NCBI RefSeq assembly: GCF_037974265.1
Contig: NZ_CP150233.1
Span: forward strand, 930,001 to 994,000
DNA length: 64,000 bases
Source: Paenibacillus sp. FSL R5-0623
GTDB lineage: Bacteria; Bacillota; Bacilli; Paenibacillales; Paenibacillaceae
Direction: 5' to 3'
In this document: piece by piece, positions 36,174 to 46,355 of the stretch
How the letters are laid out: the number at the start of each line of letters is the position of its first letter
Position numbering within the stretch: position 1 is the first letter of the stretch
The notes under the pieces: generated by a model
Databases searched by the model: none
What the model saw: the letters and a program-made list of their open reading frames with translations, nothing else
What the model was told of the DNA's origin: nothing
Made by a program: the position numbers and the translations under genes

Positions 36174-38354
36174 ATGAGCAGAAGCAAACTGGTGATTATC
36201 GGGAATGGCATGGCTGGAGTGAAGTGTGTCGAAGAGATTATCGCACTGGAGCCTGATACGTATGAGATTGTAATCTACGGCAATGAACCCCGTCCCAACT
36301 ACAATCGGATCATGTTATCGAAAGTGTTGCAGGGTGAGCATTCGTTACAGGATATCATTATCAATGATTGGACTTGGTATGCCGAGCATCATATCCGGCT
36401 ATGTACAGGTGAAACGGTACACCGCATTGATACCCGTGGAAAATATATCGAGACGGAATCCGGACTAAAAGAAACCTATGATGTCCTGATTCTGGCGACA
36501 GGGTCTTCACCGTTTATCCCACCGATTCCGGGAATGGATAAAGAGCGGGTCATGTCCTTTCGAACGATTGATGATTGTACGCGCATGTCTGATTATTCCA
36601 AAGTATATCGCAAGGCCGCCGTTATTGGTGGTGGATTGCTTGGGCTGGAGGCGGCGCGAGGGTTGTTGCATCTGGGTATGGAAGCTGTGGTGGTCCATAA
36701 CGCACATTACATTATGAACCGGCAATTGGATCAGAAGGCTGCAGCGATGCTTCAACAGGAACTTGAAAGACAGGGCATGTCCTTTCTTTTGGCCAAAAAT
36801 ACGCAGAAAATTACCGGGCGATCACAGGCCCAGGGGCTGCTATTCACAGATGGTTCCAAGCTTGAAGCTCAGGTTGTCATTGTCGCTGTTGGAATTCGGC
36901 CGAATGTGGACCTGGCCAGACGAAGCGGAATCGCTACGAATCGGGCAATCATGGTGGATGATTATATGCGCACCAGTATACCGGATATCTACGCTGTTGG
37001 AGAATGCGCCGAACATCGGGGAATCAGTTATGGGCTGGTGGCCCCCTTATATGAGCAAGGAAAAGTGCTCGCACGTACGCTCTGTGGCCAGGAAACTTCT
37101 GAATATAAGGGTTCAATTCCTTATTCACAACTGAAGGTATCAGGAGTTGATGTTTTCTCGGCTGGCGAGATTAGTGGTGAAGGCATGCAGACCGCAATTC
37201 AACATCTGGATGGCATTCAAGGCACATATAAAAAAGTGCTGATGCAGGCTGGCAAAGTGCGTGGAGCCATTTTATTTGGAGATACAACCGAAGGAACGGC
37301 ATTGCTTGGACTTGTGCAACGAGGTGCAGATGTGGCGGAATTGGCTCCGCGTGAAGGCGCCCCGGACCCTGCTGAGATGGCTGCTGCGGCATTACCGGCT
37401 CAGGAGACCGTATGTGCATGCAACAATGTGACCAAGGCTGCCATTATGAAGGCTATTCAAGAACAGGATCTCGAGACGGCAGATCAGGTGAAGGAACAGA
37501 CGAAGGCTTCTGGTTCATGCGGTGGCTGTCGCCCGATGGTGGCTGCTCTGTTGAAACATACGCATAACCTGAAAAAAAGCGGCGGTGGCACAGTGGCTAC
37601 ACCGGATAAACCTGCTTCATTGCCAGTCTGCAGTTGTACGGAGCTTGGGCATGCAGAACTAAAGGAAATGCTGGATGACATCGTTGTTATGGAGGTAGGG
37701 CTACCAGACATATCATTGATCTTGCAGAAGCTGGGTTGGGGTTCGGAACATGGTTGCTCGGTATGTCGCCCCGTAATTCATTATTACTTAAAGGTATCCA
37801 ATCGAAAGATCAATGACAGAGAGATCATGAATACGGAATATCGGATAAAAGAACGGAATGGATATCAGGCTGAATTTTCAAGGGACGATGAGGTCGAAGG
37901 TCACTTAGAGATTCAGGTGCGCTGGGATGATCAGATCCCGTTGTCATCCTATGCGAGGGATGCCAGGGGATTGGCTACACAACTTCGTACACGTTGGATC
38001 GGCGCTGCGATGCCGTCGCCGGTGAATATGGGCGTTGCACCAGGGCCTGGTTCGTTGGTGAGCGCACTGGTGCAGGATATCGGCCTGCTGGCTTCACCAG
38101 CTGGGTGGGAGATCTATGCAGGCGGTCATGCAGAGCATCCGGTCAAACAAGGTGGCTTGCTCGGGGTGGCTGAAACAGAGGTACAAGCGGCAGCACTCGC
38201 ATCAGCCTGCCTTCAATGGTATCGCCAAACCGCTTGGTATGATGAGCCGTTATGGGCATGGACGGAACGATTGGGATTAATGTCCATTCGGGAAACGCTG
38301 CTGGATGACCAGTTACAGAAGGAACTGGCGGCAACACTTCAAGCTGATATATAG
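36174..38354 (+). CDS. nasB: Assimilatory nitrate reductase electron-transfer subunit
   Basis: A 726-aa flavoprotein that passes electrons from NAD(P)H to NasC. The N-terminal pyridine-nucleotide disulphide oxidoreductase fold has the FAD-binding VIIGNGMAGVKCVEEI at the N terminus, a second dinucleotide motif VIGGGLLGLEAARGL near 148, and AVGECAEH near 283. Two BFD-like [2Fe-2S] domains follow, with Cys414/416/449/452 and Cys486/488/528/531. The C-terminal 170 residues resemble the ferredoxin-like half-domain of nitrite/sulphite reductases. By recollection the size and architecture match B. subtilis NasB. The ATG at 36174 is behind a G-rich RBS; the frame is open upstream to 36081 but that part is the terminator leader. 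nasC follows after 21 bases or abuts directly, depending on its start. Confidence 0.93.
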   Translation: MSRSKLVIIGNGMAGVKCVEEIIALEPDTYEIVIYGNEPRPNYNRIMLSKVLQGEHSLQDIIINDWTWYAEHHIRLCTGETVHRIDTRGKYIETESGLKETYDVLILATGSSPFIPPIPGMDKERVMSFRTIDDCTRMSDYSKVYRKAAVIGGGLLGLEAARGLLHLGMEAVVVHNAHYIMNRQLDQKAAAMLQQELERQGMSFLLAKNTQKITGRSQAQGLLFTDGSKLEAQVVIVAVGIRPNVDLARRSGIATNRAIMVDDYMRTSIPDIYAVGECAEHRGISYGLVAPLYEQGKVLARTLCGQETSEYKGSIPYSQLKVSGVDVFSAGEISGEGMQTAIQHLDGIQGTYKKVLMQAGKVRGAILFGDTTEGTALLGLVQRGADVAELAPREGAPDPAEMAAAALPAQETVCACNNVTKAAIMKAIQEQDLETADQVKEQTKASGSCGGCRPMVAALLKHTHNLKKSGGGTVATPDKPASLPVCSCTELGHAELKEMLDDIVVMEVGLPDISLILQKLGWGSEHGCSVCRPVIHYYLKVSNRKINDREIMNTEYRIKERNGYQAEFSRDDEVEGHLEIQVRWDDQIPLSSYARDARGLATQLRTRWIGAAMPSPVNMGVAPGPGSLVSALVQDIGLLASPAGWEIYAGGHAEHPVKQGGLLGVAETEVQAAALASACLQWYRQTAWYDEPLWAWTERLGLMSIRETLLDDQLQKELAATLQADI

Positions 38355-38375
38355 ATGAAAGGCGGGGATGGAAAG

Positions 38376-40508
38376 ATGGGATTATCCGTGAGTTCAGAAC
38401 CAACAGCCTCCAAGCTCTATGTAAAGGAAACCCAGTGTCCGTATTGCAGTGTGCAGTGCAAGATGACTGTTGAAGAATTGGCTGCACCTGTTGCGGGCCA
38501 GCGTCGTGGTGAGTATACGGTTCAGGGTGTTCCGAATGAAGCCTCCCAGGGCAGGTTGTGTGTGAAGGGTATGAATGCTCATCAACATGCGCTCAGTGGT
38601 CAACGATTAATGCATCCGCTCATTCGTCGCAATGGCGAGCTTGAATCCTGTTCCTGGGAGGAGGCCATTCAGACCATCGCAGAGCGGTTTCAGGACTTGA
38701 AAGATTCATACGGAGCAGATACGGTCGGAGTCTACGGAGGCGGATCTTTGACAAATGAAACAGCCTATCTGCTCGGCAAGTTCGCCAGAGTTGCATTGGG
38801 GACAAAATATATCGACTATAATGGACGGTTCTGCATGTCAGCTGCGGCTTCAGCTGGCAGTAAAGTCTTCGGGATGGATCGTGGATTGACGTTCCGTCTG
38901 TCCGATATTCCCAAGGCAGGCTGCATTGTACTTGCAGGTACCAATATTGCAGAATGCCAACCTACCCTTCTGCCATACTTTAATCAGGCGAAGGAGAACG
39001 GAGCCTTCATTATTGTTATTGATCCACGCAAGACGGCAACCGCAGCCATTGCTGACCTTCACTTGCAGGTGAAACCCGGCATGGATGCTCTGCTAGCGGA
39101 TGCCATGTTGAAGGTGATTATGGATGCCGGATTGGTAGACCCTCATTTTATAGGCGAACGAACGCACGGTTACGACCAATTGATACAAGGGTTGGCTGAT
39201 TTGCAACTCGAACTGGCGGCACAAACGTGCGGGGTTGATCTGGCGCTGATTCGTCAGGCAGCGATGGCCTATGGTGAGGCAGAGACAGGCATGATCATGA
39301 CAGCACGTGGTGTGGAGCAGCAGACAGATGGACATATGGCCGTCAGGCACTTTCTGAACCTGGTGCTCGCGACTGGCAAAATCGGCCGAGAAGGCTGTGG
39401 ATATGGTGCAATCACAGGTCAGGGGAACGGGCAAGGCGGACGGGAGCATGGGCAGAAGGCTGACCAGCTGCCGGGCTATCGATCTATTGAAAATGAAGCT
39501 GATCGTGCCTATGTGGCAACCGTCTGGGGTGTGGACCCTGCAAGTTTGCCAGGCAAAGGGGTGTCCGCCTACGAGATGATGGAGAAGGTCCATGATCAGG
39601 AGATTCGGGCGTTGCTCGTGATGGGCTCCAACCCGGTCGTATCCAATCCCAATGTGCGTTTGGTGGAAGAAGGTCTGCGCAAGCTGGATTTTCTGATCGT
39701 GGCAGACATGTTTCTGTCAGAGACAGCGCGAATGGCTGATCTGGTTCTGCCGGTTACGTCTTATATGGAGAATGAAGGTACACTGACCAATCTGGAGGGG
39801 CGGGTTCTGCTCCGTGAACAGGGGCGGCCTGCGCCGGGAGAAACGCTCGATGATTGGGATATATTATGCCGGATTGCCGCACAATTGGGTAAAGCTTCTT
39901 ATTTTGAATATGACACTGCTGAGGATATCTTTAATGAGCTTCGGGTGGCGAGTCGTGGCGGAGTTGCTGATTACTATGGCATTTCCTATGAGCGTTTGCG
40001 TAACGAGAAAGGGGTGTACTGGCCGTGTTCTGCCCTGGAGGATCAGGGAGAAGGACTACTGTTCGGTGAACGATTCGCTCACCCGGACGGCAAAGCAGCA
40101 TTCACATTTGAATCCAGCCCGGGATGGAATGATGTATCGCCGAAATTCCCCCTAATTCTCACCAATGGGCGTGTGCTGCCTCATTATCTTACAGGGGTGC
40201 AGACACATCGAAGTCCGGCACTGGCAGCTCGTGAATTGGAGAACTTTGTTGAACTTCACCCAGCTACCGCTGCCCGTTATCGTATTCACGATGGAGAGTG
40301 GGTAGAGATTCAATCGACGTACGGAAGCTTTACGGTTCGTTCGCGCATCAAAGATTCGATTCGGGAGGATACCTTGTTCGTGCCGATGCATTGGGGTGGC
40401 ATTCAGAATGTGAATCGGGCCACCAGACCAGAGCTAGATCCGTTCTGCCGGATGCCTGGGTTCAAGACAGCAGCTGTAACCATTCGACCTTTGCGCTTGG
40501 TTAGATGA
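38376..40508 (+). CDS. nasC: Assimilatory nitrate reductase catalytic subunit
   Basis: A 710-aa molybdopterin oxidoreductase reducing nitrate to nitrite in the cytoplasm. The N-terminal 4Fe-4S site is CPYCSVQC (Cys21, 24, 28) with Cys62 in GRLCVKG. Downstream are the molybdopterin-binding blocks GGGSLTNETAYLLGKF near 110, IDYNGRFCMSAA near 140, GTNIAECQP near 185, GQGNGQGGREHG near 345 and MGSNPVVSNPN near 415. The C-terminal dinucleotide-binding domain contains TNGRVLPHYLTGVQTHRSP. Cys in RFCMSAA is in the usual Mo-ligand neighbourhood. The ATG at 38376 is preferred because AAAGGCGGGG lies eight nt upstream; ATG 38355, adjacent to the nasB stop, is the alternative. No nitrite reductase (nasDE) is in the window. 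Confidence 0.93.
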   Translation: MGLSVSSEPTASKLYVKETQCPYCSVQCKMTVEELAAPVAGQRRGEYTVQGVPNEASQGRLCVKGMNAHQHALSGQRLMHPLIRRNGELESCSWEEAIQTIAERFQDLKDSYGADTVGVYGGGSLTNETAYLLGKFARVALGTKYIDYNGRFCMSAAASAGSKVFGMDRGLTFRLSDIPKAGCIVLAGTNIAECQPTLLPYFNQAKENGAFIIVIDPRKTATAAIADLHLQVKPGMDALLADAMLKVIMDAGLVDPHFIGERTHGYDQLIQGLADLQLELAAQTCGVDLALIRQAAMAYGEAETGMIMTARGVEQQTDGHMAVRHFLNLVLATGKIGREGCGYGAITGQGNGQGGREHGQKADQLPGYRSIENEADRAYVATVWGVDPASLPGKGVSAYEMMEKVHDQEIRALLVMGSNPVVSNPNVRLVEEGLRKLDFLIVADMFLSETARMADLVLPVTSYMENEGTLTNLEGRVLLREQGRPAPGETLDDWDILCRIAAQLGKASYFEYDTAEDIFNELRVASRGGVADYYGISYERLRNEKGVYWPCSALEDQGEGLLFGERFAHPDGKAAFTFESSPGWNDVSPKFPLILTNGRVLPHYLTGVQTHRSPALAARELENFVELHPATAARYRIHDGEWVEIQSTYGSFTVRSRIKDSIREDTLFVPMHWGGIQNVNRATRPELDPFCRMPGFKTAAVTIRPLRLVR

Positions 40509-40574
40509 TTCATACAGGTTTCAATTTATTAAAGCTTCTCAGGCGTCATAAGCTACTCTAATATTAGTTTAGCG

Positions 40575-40616
40575 GCTGCGCAGTCCATATTTATATGAGA
40601 CTGTGCGGCTTTTTTT
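40575..40616 (+). terminator. Terminator of nasBC
   Basis: GCTGCGCAGTC (40575-40585) pairs with GACTGTGCGGC (40599-40609), 11 pairs with two wobbles, followed by seven T. It lies 67 bp after the nasC stop. Confidence 0.9.
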
Positions 40617-40851
40617 GCGTATATGTACGCAAGTAGGCCATAGTTCCGTGGTTCCACGTAAACATGAGGATTGGCTCATGAATATGGATTGAATTTTAGT
40701 TATGATGTTCATTAGGGGTACATATGTACGTATTTTATATTTTATTTAGAGACAGATCGTCACTTCGAGTTTAGGTTATTCCGCATTGTGGTATAGATAT
40801 CGGGGCTTATGGAAGCTTCTTCAAATAGGGCAGGACAGAGGGGGCAAGACA
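40617..40851. other. Upstream region of the DUF4132 operon
   Basis: About 235 AT-rich bases holding the presumed promoter of the next two genes. I see TTGAATTT and TATGAT near 40689-40702 but no well-spaced -35/-10 pair, and no convincing operator. Confidence 0.4.
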
Positions 40852-41271
40852 GTGAACGTATGGATAACGGTAAAAAGTCTGGGCAAACGCAAGCCGGTAC
40901 TTGCCAAGCAAGCTGCCGAACTTCCGGAAACAACTCATACGTTAAGGCAGCTCATTGAGAACATGGTGACTCTGCAAGTAAAAGCTCTTCAGGACAAGAA
41001 ACAACAGACAGAATTGCTCGCCTACCTGATGCCGGATGAGATTGAGGTGCAGGGAGCGGCGGGGAAAGTCGGGTTTGGCGCAGTATACAATGAGGGTGTT
41101 CCAGATCTGAATGTTGCGATGGAGACAGCGATAACCGCCTATGAGGATGGGTTGTACAAAGTGTTTCTCAACGATGAAGAATTGCAGGAACTGGATGAGT
41201 CACTTGTTGTAAAAGACGGAGATAACGTGGTGTTTATCCGTTTTACAATGCTTGCGGGACGTCTTTGGTAG
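40852..41271 (+). CDS. Small conserved-looking protein, possible beta-grasp (ubiquitin-like) fold
   Basis: A 139-aa protein that I do not recognise by family. The predicted order is strand (VWITVKS), strand (PVLAKQAAELP), a helix (TLRQLIENMVTLQVKAL), a charged segment, a second helix near residues 87-103 (NVAMETAITAYEDG), then strands KVFLNDEELQEL and DGDNVVFIRFTMLAG at the C terminus. The final 'dGDxVxFI...LAG' pattern recalls ThiS/MoaD/ubiquitin-like beta-grasp proteins, although it ends in Arg-Leu-Trp rather than Gly-Gly. The start is GTG 40852 with GAGGGGG seven nt upstream. It lies 24 bp before the DUF4132 gene, so both are surely co-transcribed. Fold assignment is inference. Confidence 0.65.
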   Translation: MNVWITVKSLGKRKPVLAKQAAELPETTHTLRQLIENMVTLQVKALQDKKQQTELLAYLMPDEIEVQGAAGKVGFGAVYNEGVPDLNVAMETAITAYEDGLYKVFLNDEELQELDESLVVKDGDNVVFIRFTMLAGRLW

Positions 41272-41295
41272 AGAGCGATGAAGGAGGAGAACAGG

Positions 41296-44200
41296 ATGAA
41301 TCAGGAAGAGCAAGTACAGGTGTATATAGATGGATTGCAGGAAAGAGCCAAGTCGTTGACAGGGGTACAGCTTGAGCTGGCAGGCTATGTTGTGGAGATC
41401 GCCGGGTCTACGTATTTGCGTGGAGACGAAAAGATGTTTTTGAATACTGATAAGCTGCTTGGAAGGCTGGCTGTAGAAACGCAGAAACCATTATTCGAGC
41501 CACTGTTGGATGTGCTCCAGCATCTGGCGAGCGAGTCATTGGTTGCACGATTCCGTTATATTGTAGAGCGTGCGACTCGTTTCCCTTACAGTAACAACTA
41601 TGAACGCCGGCCTTTTCGCACATCCGATCCAGAGGAGCATGTAGAACAGGTCATTCGCAAACTGATGGGATTGTTCCGAATGGAAATGAAAAATTTCTCC
41701 CTGGAAGAATATGTGTCACTTCGTGAGTACAAGCTGGATTATCTGCATGAGATCCGTTGGGTCCTGGCAGATTGTATCGCTTATGAACTGGATCATCAGG
41801 GCGGAGATATGAAGCAGGCGCTGCATGATATTATCTATGGTGACAATCAGACGGCGTTATTAACTCATGAAATGATCAAAGGCATATTCATGAGCGATCA
41901 GGCGGATGCCTATCAGATGGTGGGTGAGCTGCTCGTTGCAGCAAGGTTGCAGGAAGGGCTGCGCCAAAGCATTGTGGAGCGGATGGATGAAGGGACACTG
42001 GAAGCCTATATTTACATATTAAAAATCATTATCGACAACAACCTGATTCGTTTCAGTTCCGTGGTAAGAGCACTCGCCGTATGGACGGGGATCGGCATAG
42101 AAGCAGCCAACCAGCGTATTGCCGCACAGTTGATTGAACAAGCATATCAGGCGCTTGTGCAACCAGAAGTACGCGAGGCCTGGCAGCAGGAAGCAAACGC
42201 CAACAAACTCTTTATCAGTCTGTGGGCGACAGCGGTCATTGAAGAGTATGAATTGAAGAGCAAGATAATCGAGATTATGGATCAAGGTCAGTTATATCAG
42301 AAGATTGTTGCCCAATACGTACTGGCTAACAGCCAGAACAGAGAGCTTCGTTTGGACATTGCACGTCGTTATCTGGAGGCGGAGGATACCGAGTTGATGC
42401 ATTGGATTGTGACCAACTATGATGCGATGTATATGTACAACTGGAGTTTTGAGAATGGAGAGAATCAGCGTAGCGTCTACGTGTGGCCATTGCCTGCTCT
42501 GGGAGATAAGGCCTTGCGGCGTCAGGACTTTGATCGGTTCAAACAGATGCTGTCTGCCATTCCCAAAGGCGGGTCAGGTGGACCATCGGGTGTACTTGAG
42601 TATGTTCACTACCGGATTGATACGGATGATGTAGTCAAGAAAATGTTATATCTGGCCGCCTATGATATGGACCCGGAATGGATTGGTGAAGTTATTGCAA
42701 TCAAGGACCGATTAAGCCCGGAACTACGCGGAGAACTGCTGTCCCAGTTTGTTCAGCATCCCGAGAATGAGGTGCAAAGACAATTTGTGTTTGAGAGTTT
42801 GTCTGATAAAAGCATCAGTAATCGGGAGAGTGCACTCGCCAAGGCGAAGCTGCTCACGTTGACGGTTGAAGAGATGAAACAGATGGAGGCGTTGATGAAG
42901 CTCAAGACGGGCTCACTTCGTCAGAAGGTCATCCATGTACTGTTACTGCAACCCGTGGACCAATTGACGGTCTCACTGAAGCGACTTTTGCAAGCCAAGA
43001 GTGAATTGCAGCGTCTGGGCGCGCTCGAACTACTGACCGAGATTGCGGCAGATCCAGAACGGATAGATCAGCAGGAGGCATTGCAGCCATTGGCGCAGCT
43101 GATTGAGACACCCACTGCCAAGGAACAGAAACTACTGGATAAGCTGACCGATCAGGGGAGTCGTTACACAGCCTCTAATGGATTTGGTTTATTCGATCCG
43201 AAGCGACGTGAGCCATTGCTGGATGAGAAGCGTGACCTCAAGGGCCATAATCCGAAGGATATCTTTACACTCTCTCTGGATAAGACCAGACCATTTCTGG
43301 AGGGACTTGGTGAATTAGTGCATGAACACAGGGATTATGAGTATGAAGTGGAGTACTACGCTGGCTATAAAGACACATTGTTAGTCGGAGCGAGTCTTCG
43401 CTCCAAGGTTCCATATGGAGAGCGGAATGAAATGAAGCAGATGGAACAGTTTCCGCTTCATGACGTATGGGAGAACTATATTCAACATGCCGGGTTCAGC
43501 AGTGTGGAACTGATGCAGCTATACATGACAATACAGCTCCGGGAGTTAAATGGTAAATTGAGTGATCATTACAGTTATTTCCGTGAGCAGTATGACTATG
43601 ACGAATTGCAGAAGATTCCGTTATTGGAAGGCTGGCGCAAGTCGTTTGCCGAACAGATCTATCCTCTGGATGACATCGAAAAGCTGCAGCAGATGCTGGA
43701 TTCGTTAACGTATAAGGATCAGGTAGTGGCGCTGATATCGGCGGCATTTCTGGATAGCGATCCAATCGACACGTTTGAGATAGCTGAGAGAACCTGGGCT
43801 TCTATCATCGCGAGTATGCCTGCTGATCAACTCGAGAAAGAGTCAGGCATGCTTCATATTCTGACTGGACCTTGGAATGATGTGGTTCGGGGCAAAATCC
43901 ATGACGATAACAGCTTCAGACGGTTCTTCCAGACGGCTTACCAGTTCACCAGTCTTGTAGAGAGTAATCAGCCGCTGTCTTTACTGTCACTTGAAGATTT
44001 CCTGCGTGCGTACCAGTTGAATCTGATTGGTGAACAGGAGATATATCGTCAGCTGCTGGTCGGTGCGAATCGTCTGTTGTTTATTAGAGACATAACATCC
44101 ACTCGTACAGAAGGGATCGCAAGTGATCCAAAGCTGATTCACTTACGAGATACAGTCGTTAACCGGATTCTGGAGATCGAGCTTACTCGGGGTGAACTAT

Positions 44201-46266
44201 CCACAGAAGTAAGTACACTTGCCATGAAGCTGAATCGAATTGAAGGCATGGAACACTGGGTACATCTGGTCTCTGCGATGGATCAGGATACATTTGTTCG
44301 TGGATATATCTATAGCTATGGGGACAACACAACACGTAAAGAGACGTTCAGCTATCTGATTCAGAATTGTCATCCACGGGATGGAGAAGATGAGAAGCGT
44401 CTTGGAGAGTTGCTCCAGAAGTATCCGGTGAATGAGAAAAAATTGCTGGAAGCAGCCATGTACGCACCACAGTGGATGGAGATTGTTGCGAAACATCTGG
44501 GATGGGAAGGTCTACGCAGTGCAGCCTGGTACTTCCATGCTCATATTAATGAACGCTTTACTGCGGAGAAAGAAACCATCGTGGCCCACTATTCTCCAAT
44601 CTCACCACAGGACTTTAACGAAGGTGCGTTTGATATCACTTGGTTTGAAGAAGCCTATGCTGATGTCGGAGAGGAACGATTCAATCTGTTATATGATTGT
44701 GCCAAGTACATTTCCGGGGGATCTAACCACCGCAGATCCCAATTGTTCGCAGATGCTGCACTGGGTAAGCTTCGACTGGACGATATGCGTGAGTCCGTGT
44801 CAGACAAGCGAAACAAGGATCATTTGTTAACCTACAGTTTGATTCCATTCGCTGTAAATCGTGAACAGGATCTGCGTGAGCGATACGACTTCATCCAGAA
44901 GTTCCTGATGCAGAGCAAGCAATTTGGGGCACAACGCCGCGCCAGTGAAGGTGTGGCATCACAGATTGCACTGGGCAATCTTGCTCGTAATGCAGGTTAT
45001 GCCGATGTTACGCGGCTGATGTGGGACATGGAAGCACGTAAGTTGGATGAGATGAAATCTTTCTTTGAACCTCATGCATTGGATGCTGACACGACAGCAC
45101 AATTGGTCATCGATGAGGAAGGCCAACCCGAGATGGTTATCGTTAGCAAAGGGAAGACACTAAGGTCTGTACCTGCCCGGTTCAAAAAGGATGGATATAT
45201 CGCTGAACTGAAAGAGCTAAAATCGGATCTGGTGGATCAGTATCGACGGGCAAGGCAGGAACTGGAACGTTCGATGACTGCTGGAACATCCTTTACACGT
45301 GAGGAAATTGCCAGCCTGATGCAAAATCCGGTTATACATCCGCTGGTAAGAACGCTTATATTCCATTCAGGTGACAAGACGGGACGATTCGATGTATCAT
45401 CCAATGGTTTGGTTGCTCCAGGGCCGGAGGGTACGATCCAGGCACTATCGGAACAGGATCAACTGTTGATTGCTCATCCGCTTCATCTGTATCAGAGCGG
45501 AAGCTGGAGTGAGTTCCAGCGGGATCTGTTCACCCGTCAGGAGCGTCAGCCGTTCAAGCAGGTATTCCGTGAGCTATATCTTCCTAATGAGGACGAATTG
45601 GCTAATGGCACGGTGTCCCGCCGCTATGCCGGTTATCAGATTCAACCGAAAAAAGCAGTGGCGCTGCTTAAAGGACGCCAATGGACAGTCAGTTATGAAG
45701 AGGGTTTGCAGAAGGTAAGCTACGAGCACAATCTAATCGCGAATCTCTATGCCATGGCAGATTGGTTCTCACCAGCAGATACCGAGGCACCTACCTTGGA
45801 GACGGTACAGTTCTACGATCGCAAGAGCTACAAACCGGTAGCGCTGCAAGATGTGCCGCTGACGTTCTTCTCCGAAGTCATGCGTGATATCGATCTGGTG
45901 GTCAGCGTTGCACATGTAGGAGGCGTAGATCCGGAAGCCAGTCTGACAACAATCGAGATGCGCCATGTCATTGTGAACGAGTCGTTGCGTCTGCTGAAGA
46001 TCGACAATGTACGTCTGGACGGGAATTACGCACGAATTGATGGTGAATTGGGTGAGTATGCTGTTCATCTGGGGAGTGGTAATGTGTTCAAACAAGCCAC
46101 AGGTGCACTTCATATCGTACCGGTGCACAGTCAGCATCGTGGGCGAATCTTCCTGCCATTCCTCGATGAAGATCCGAGAACAGCTGAGATTCTGTCCAAG
46201 GTGATGTTGCTCGCCGATGACAAAAAGATCAAGGACCCGCAGATTCTTGCACAGTTACAGAATTAG
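41296..46266 (+). CDS. Giant DUF4132 (MolR-like) protein
   Basis: A 1656-aa cytoplasmic protein without signal peptide or membrane segments. The first ~1200 residues are alpha-helical and Leu/Glu/Gln-rich and read like HEAT-type repeats (for example LLQAKSELQRLGALELLTEIAADPERI near 575). The C-terminal ~450 residues match the DUF4132 type seen in E. coli YehI/MolR: RFKKDGYIAELKELKSDLVDQYRRARQELERSM near 1295, HPLVRTLIFHSG, LLIAHPLHLYQSGSWSEFQRDLF, QPFKQVFRELYLPNEDE and a final beta-rich segment RIFLPFLDEDPRTAEILSKVMLLADDKKIKDPQIL. The ATG at 41296 follows AAGGAGGAG by eight nt. In E. coli the family neighbours MoxR ATPase and vWA genes; none is present here, only the 139-aa partner. Function unknown. 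Confidence 0.8.
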   Translation: MNQEEQVQVYIDGLQERAKSLTGVQLELAGYVVEIAGSTYLRGDEKMFLNTDKLLGRLAVETQKPLFEPLLDVLQHLASESLVARFRYIVERATRFPYSNNYERRPFRTSDPEEHVEQVIRKLMGLFRMEMKNFSLEEYVSLREYKLDYLHEIRWVLADCIAYELDHQGGDMKQALHDIIYGDNQTALLTHEMIKGIFMSDQADAYQMVGELLVAARLQEGLRQSIVERMDEGTLEAYIYILKIIIDNNLIRFSSVVRALAVWTGIGIEAANQRIAAQLIEQAYQALVQPEVREAWQQEANANKLFISLWATAVIEEYELKSKIIEIMDQGQLYQKIVAQYVLANSQNRELRLDIARRYLEAEDTELMHWIVTNYDAMYMYNWSFENGENQRSVYVWPLPALGDKALRRQDFDRFKQMLSAIPKGGSGGPSGVLEYVHYRIDTDDVVKKMLYLAAYDMDPEWIGEVIAIKDRLSPELRGELLSQFVQHPENEVQRQFVFESLSDKSISNRESALAKAKLLTLTVEEMKQMEALMKLKTGSLRQKVIHVLLLQPVDQLTVSLKRLLQAKSELQRLGALELLTEIAADPERIDQQEALQPLAQLIETPTAKEQKLLDKLTDQGSRYTASNGFGLFDPKRREPLLDEKRDLKGHNPKDIFTLSLDKTRPFLEGLGELVHEHRDYEYEVEYYAGYKDTLLVGASLRSKVPYGERNEMKQMEQFPLHDVWENYIQHAGFSSVELMQLYMTIQLRELNGKLSDHYSYFREQYDYDELQKIPLLEGWRKSFAEQIYPLDDIEKLQQMLDSLTYKDQVVALISAAFLDSDPIDTFEIAERTWASIIASMPADQLEKESGMLHILTGPWNDVVRGKIHDDNSFRRFFQTAYQFTSLVESNQPLSLLSLEDFLRAYQLNLIGEQEIYRQLLVGANRLLFIRDITSTRTEGIASDPKLIHLRDTVVNRILEIELTRGELSTEVSTLAMKLNRIEGMEHWVHLVSAMDQDTFVRGYIYSYGDNTTRKETFSYLIQNCHPRDGEDEKRLGELLQKYPVNEKKLLEAAMYAPQWMEIVAKHLGWEGLRSAAWYFHAHINERFTAEKETIVAHYSPISPQDFNEGAFDITWFEEAYADVGEERFNLLYDCAKYISGGSNHRRSQLFADAALGKLRLDDMRESVSDKRNKDHLLTYSLIPFAVNREQDLRERYDFIQKFLMQSKQFGAQRRASEGVASQIALGNLARNAGYADVTRLMWDMEARKLDEMKSFFEPHALDADTTAQLVIDEEGQPEMVIVSKGKTLRSVPARFKKDGYIAELKELKSDLVDQYRRARQELERSMTAGTSFTREEIASLMQNPVIHPLVRTLIFHSGDKTGRFDVSSNGLVAPGPEGTIQALSEQDQLLIAHPLHLYQSGSWSEFQRDLFTRQERQPFKQVFRELYLPNEDELANGTVSRRYAGYQIQPKKAVALLKGRQWTVSYEEGLQKVSYEHNLIANLYAMADWFSPADTEAPTLETVQFYDRKSYKPVALQDVPLTFFSEVMRDIDLVVSVAHVGGVDPEASLTTIEMRHVIVNESLRLLKIDNVRLDGNYARIDGELGEYAVHLGSGNVFKQATGALHIVPVHSQHRGRIFLPFLDEDPRTAEILSKVMLLADDKKIKDPQILAQLQN

Positions 46267-46309
46267 AAATGAACGAACTAGATTTAAACCGCCCTATTAA
46301 ACTATAAAG

Positions 46310-46355
46310 GCAGCTGAAGAACCTGTTAAAAGGGACTTCAGTTGCTTTTATATTT
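46310..46355 (+). terminator. Terminator of the DUF4132 operon
   Basis: GCAGCTGAAG (46310-46319) pairs with CTTCAGTTGC (46336-46345), ten pairs with one wobble, followed by TTTTATATTTTT. It lies 43 bp after the stop. Confidence 0.85.
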
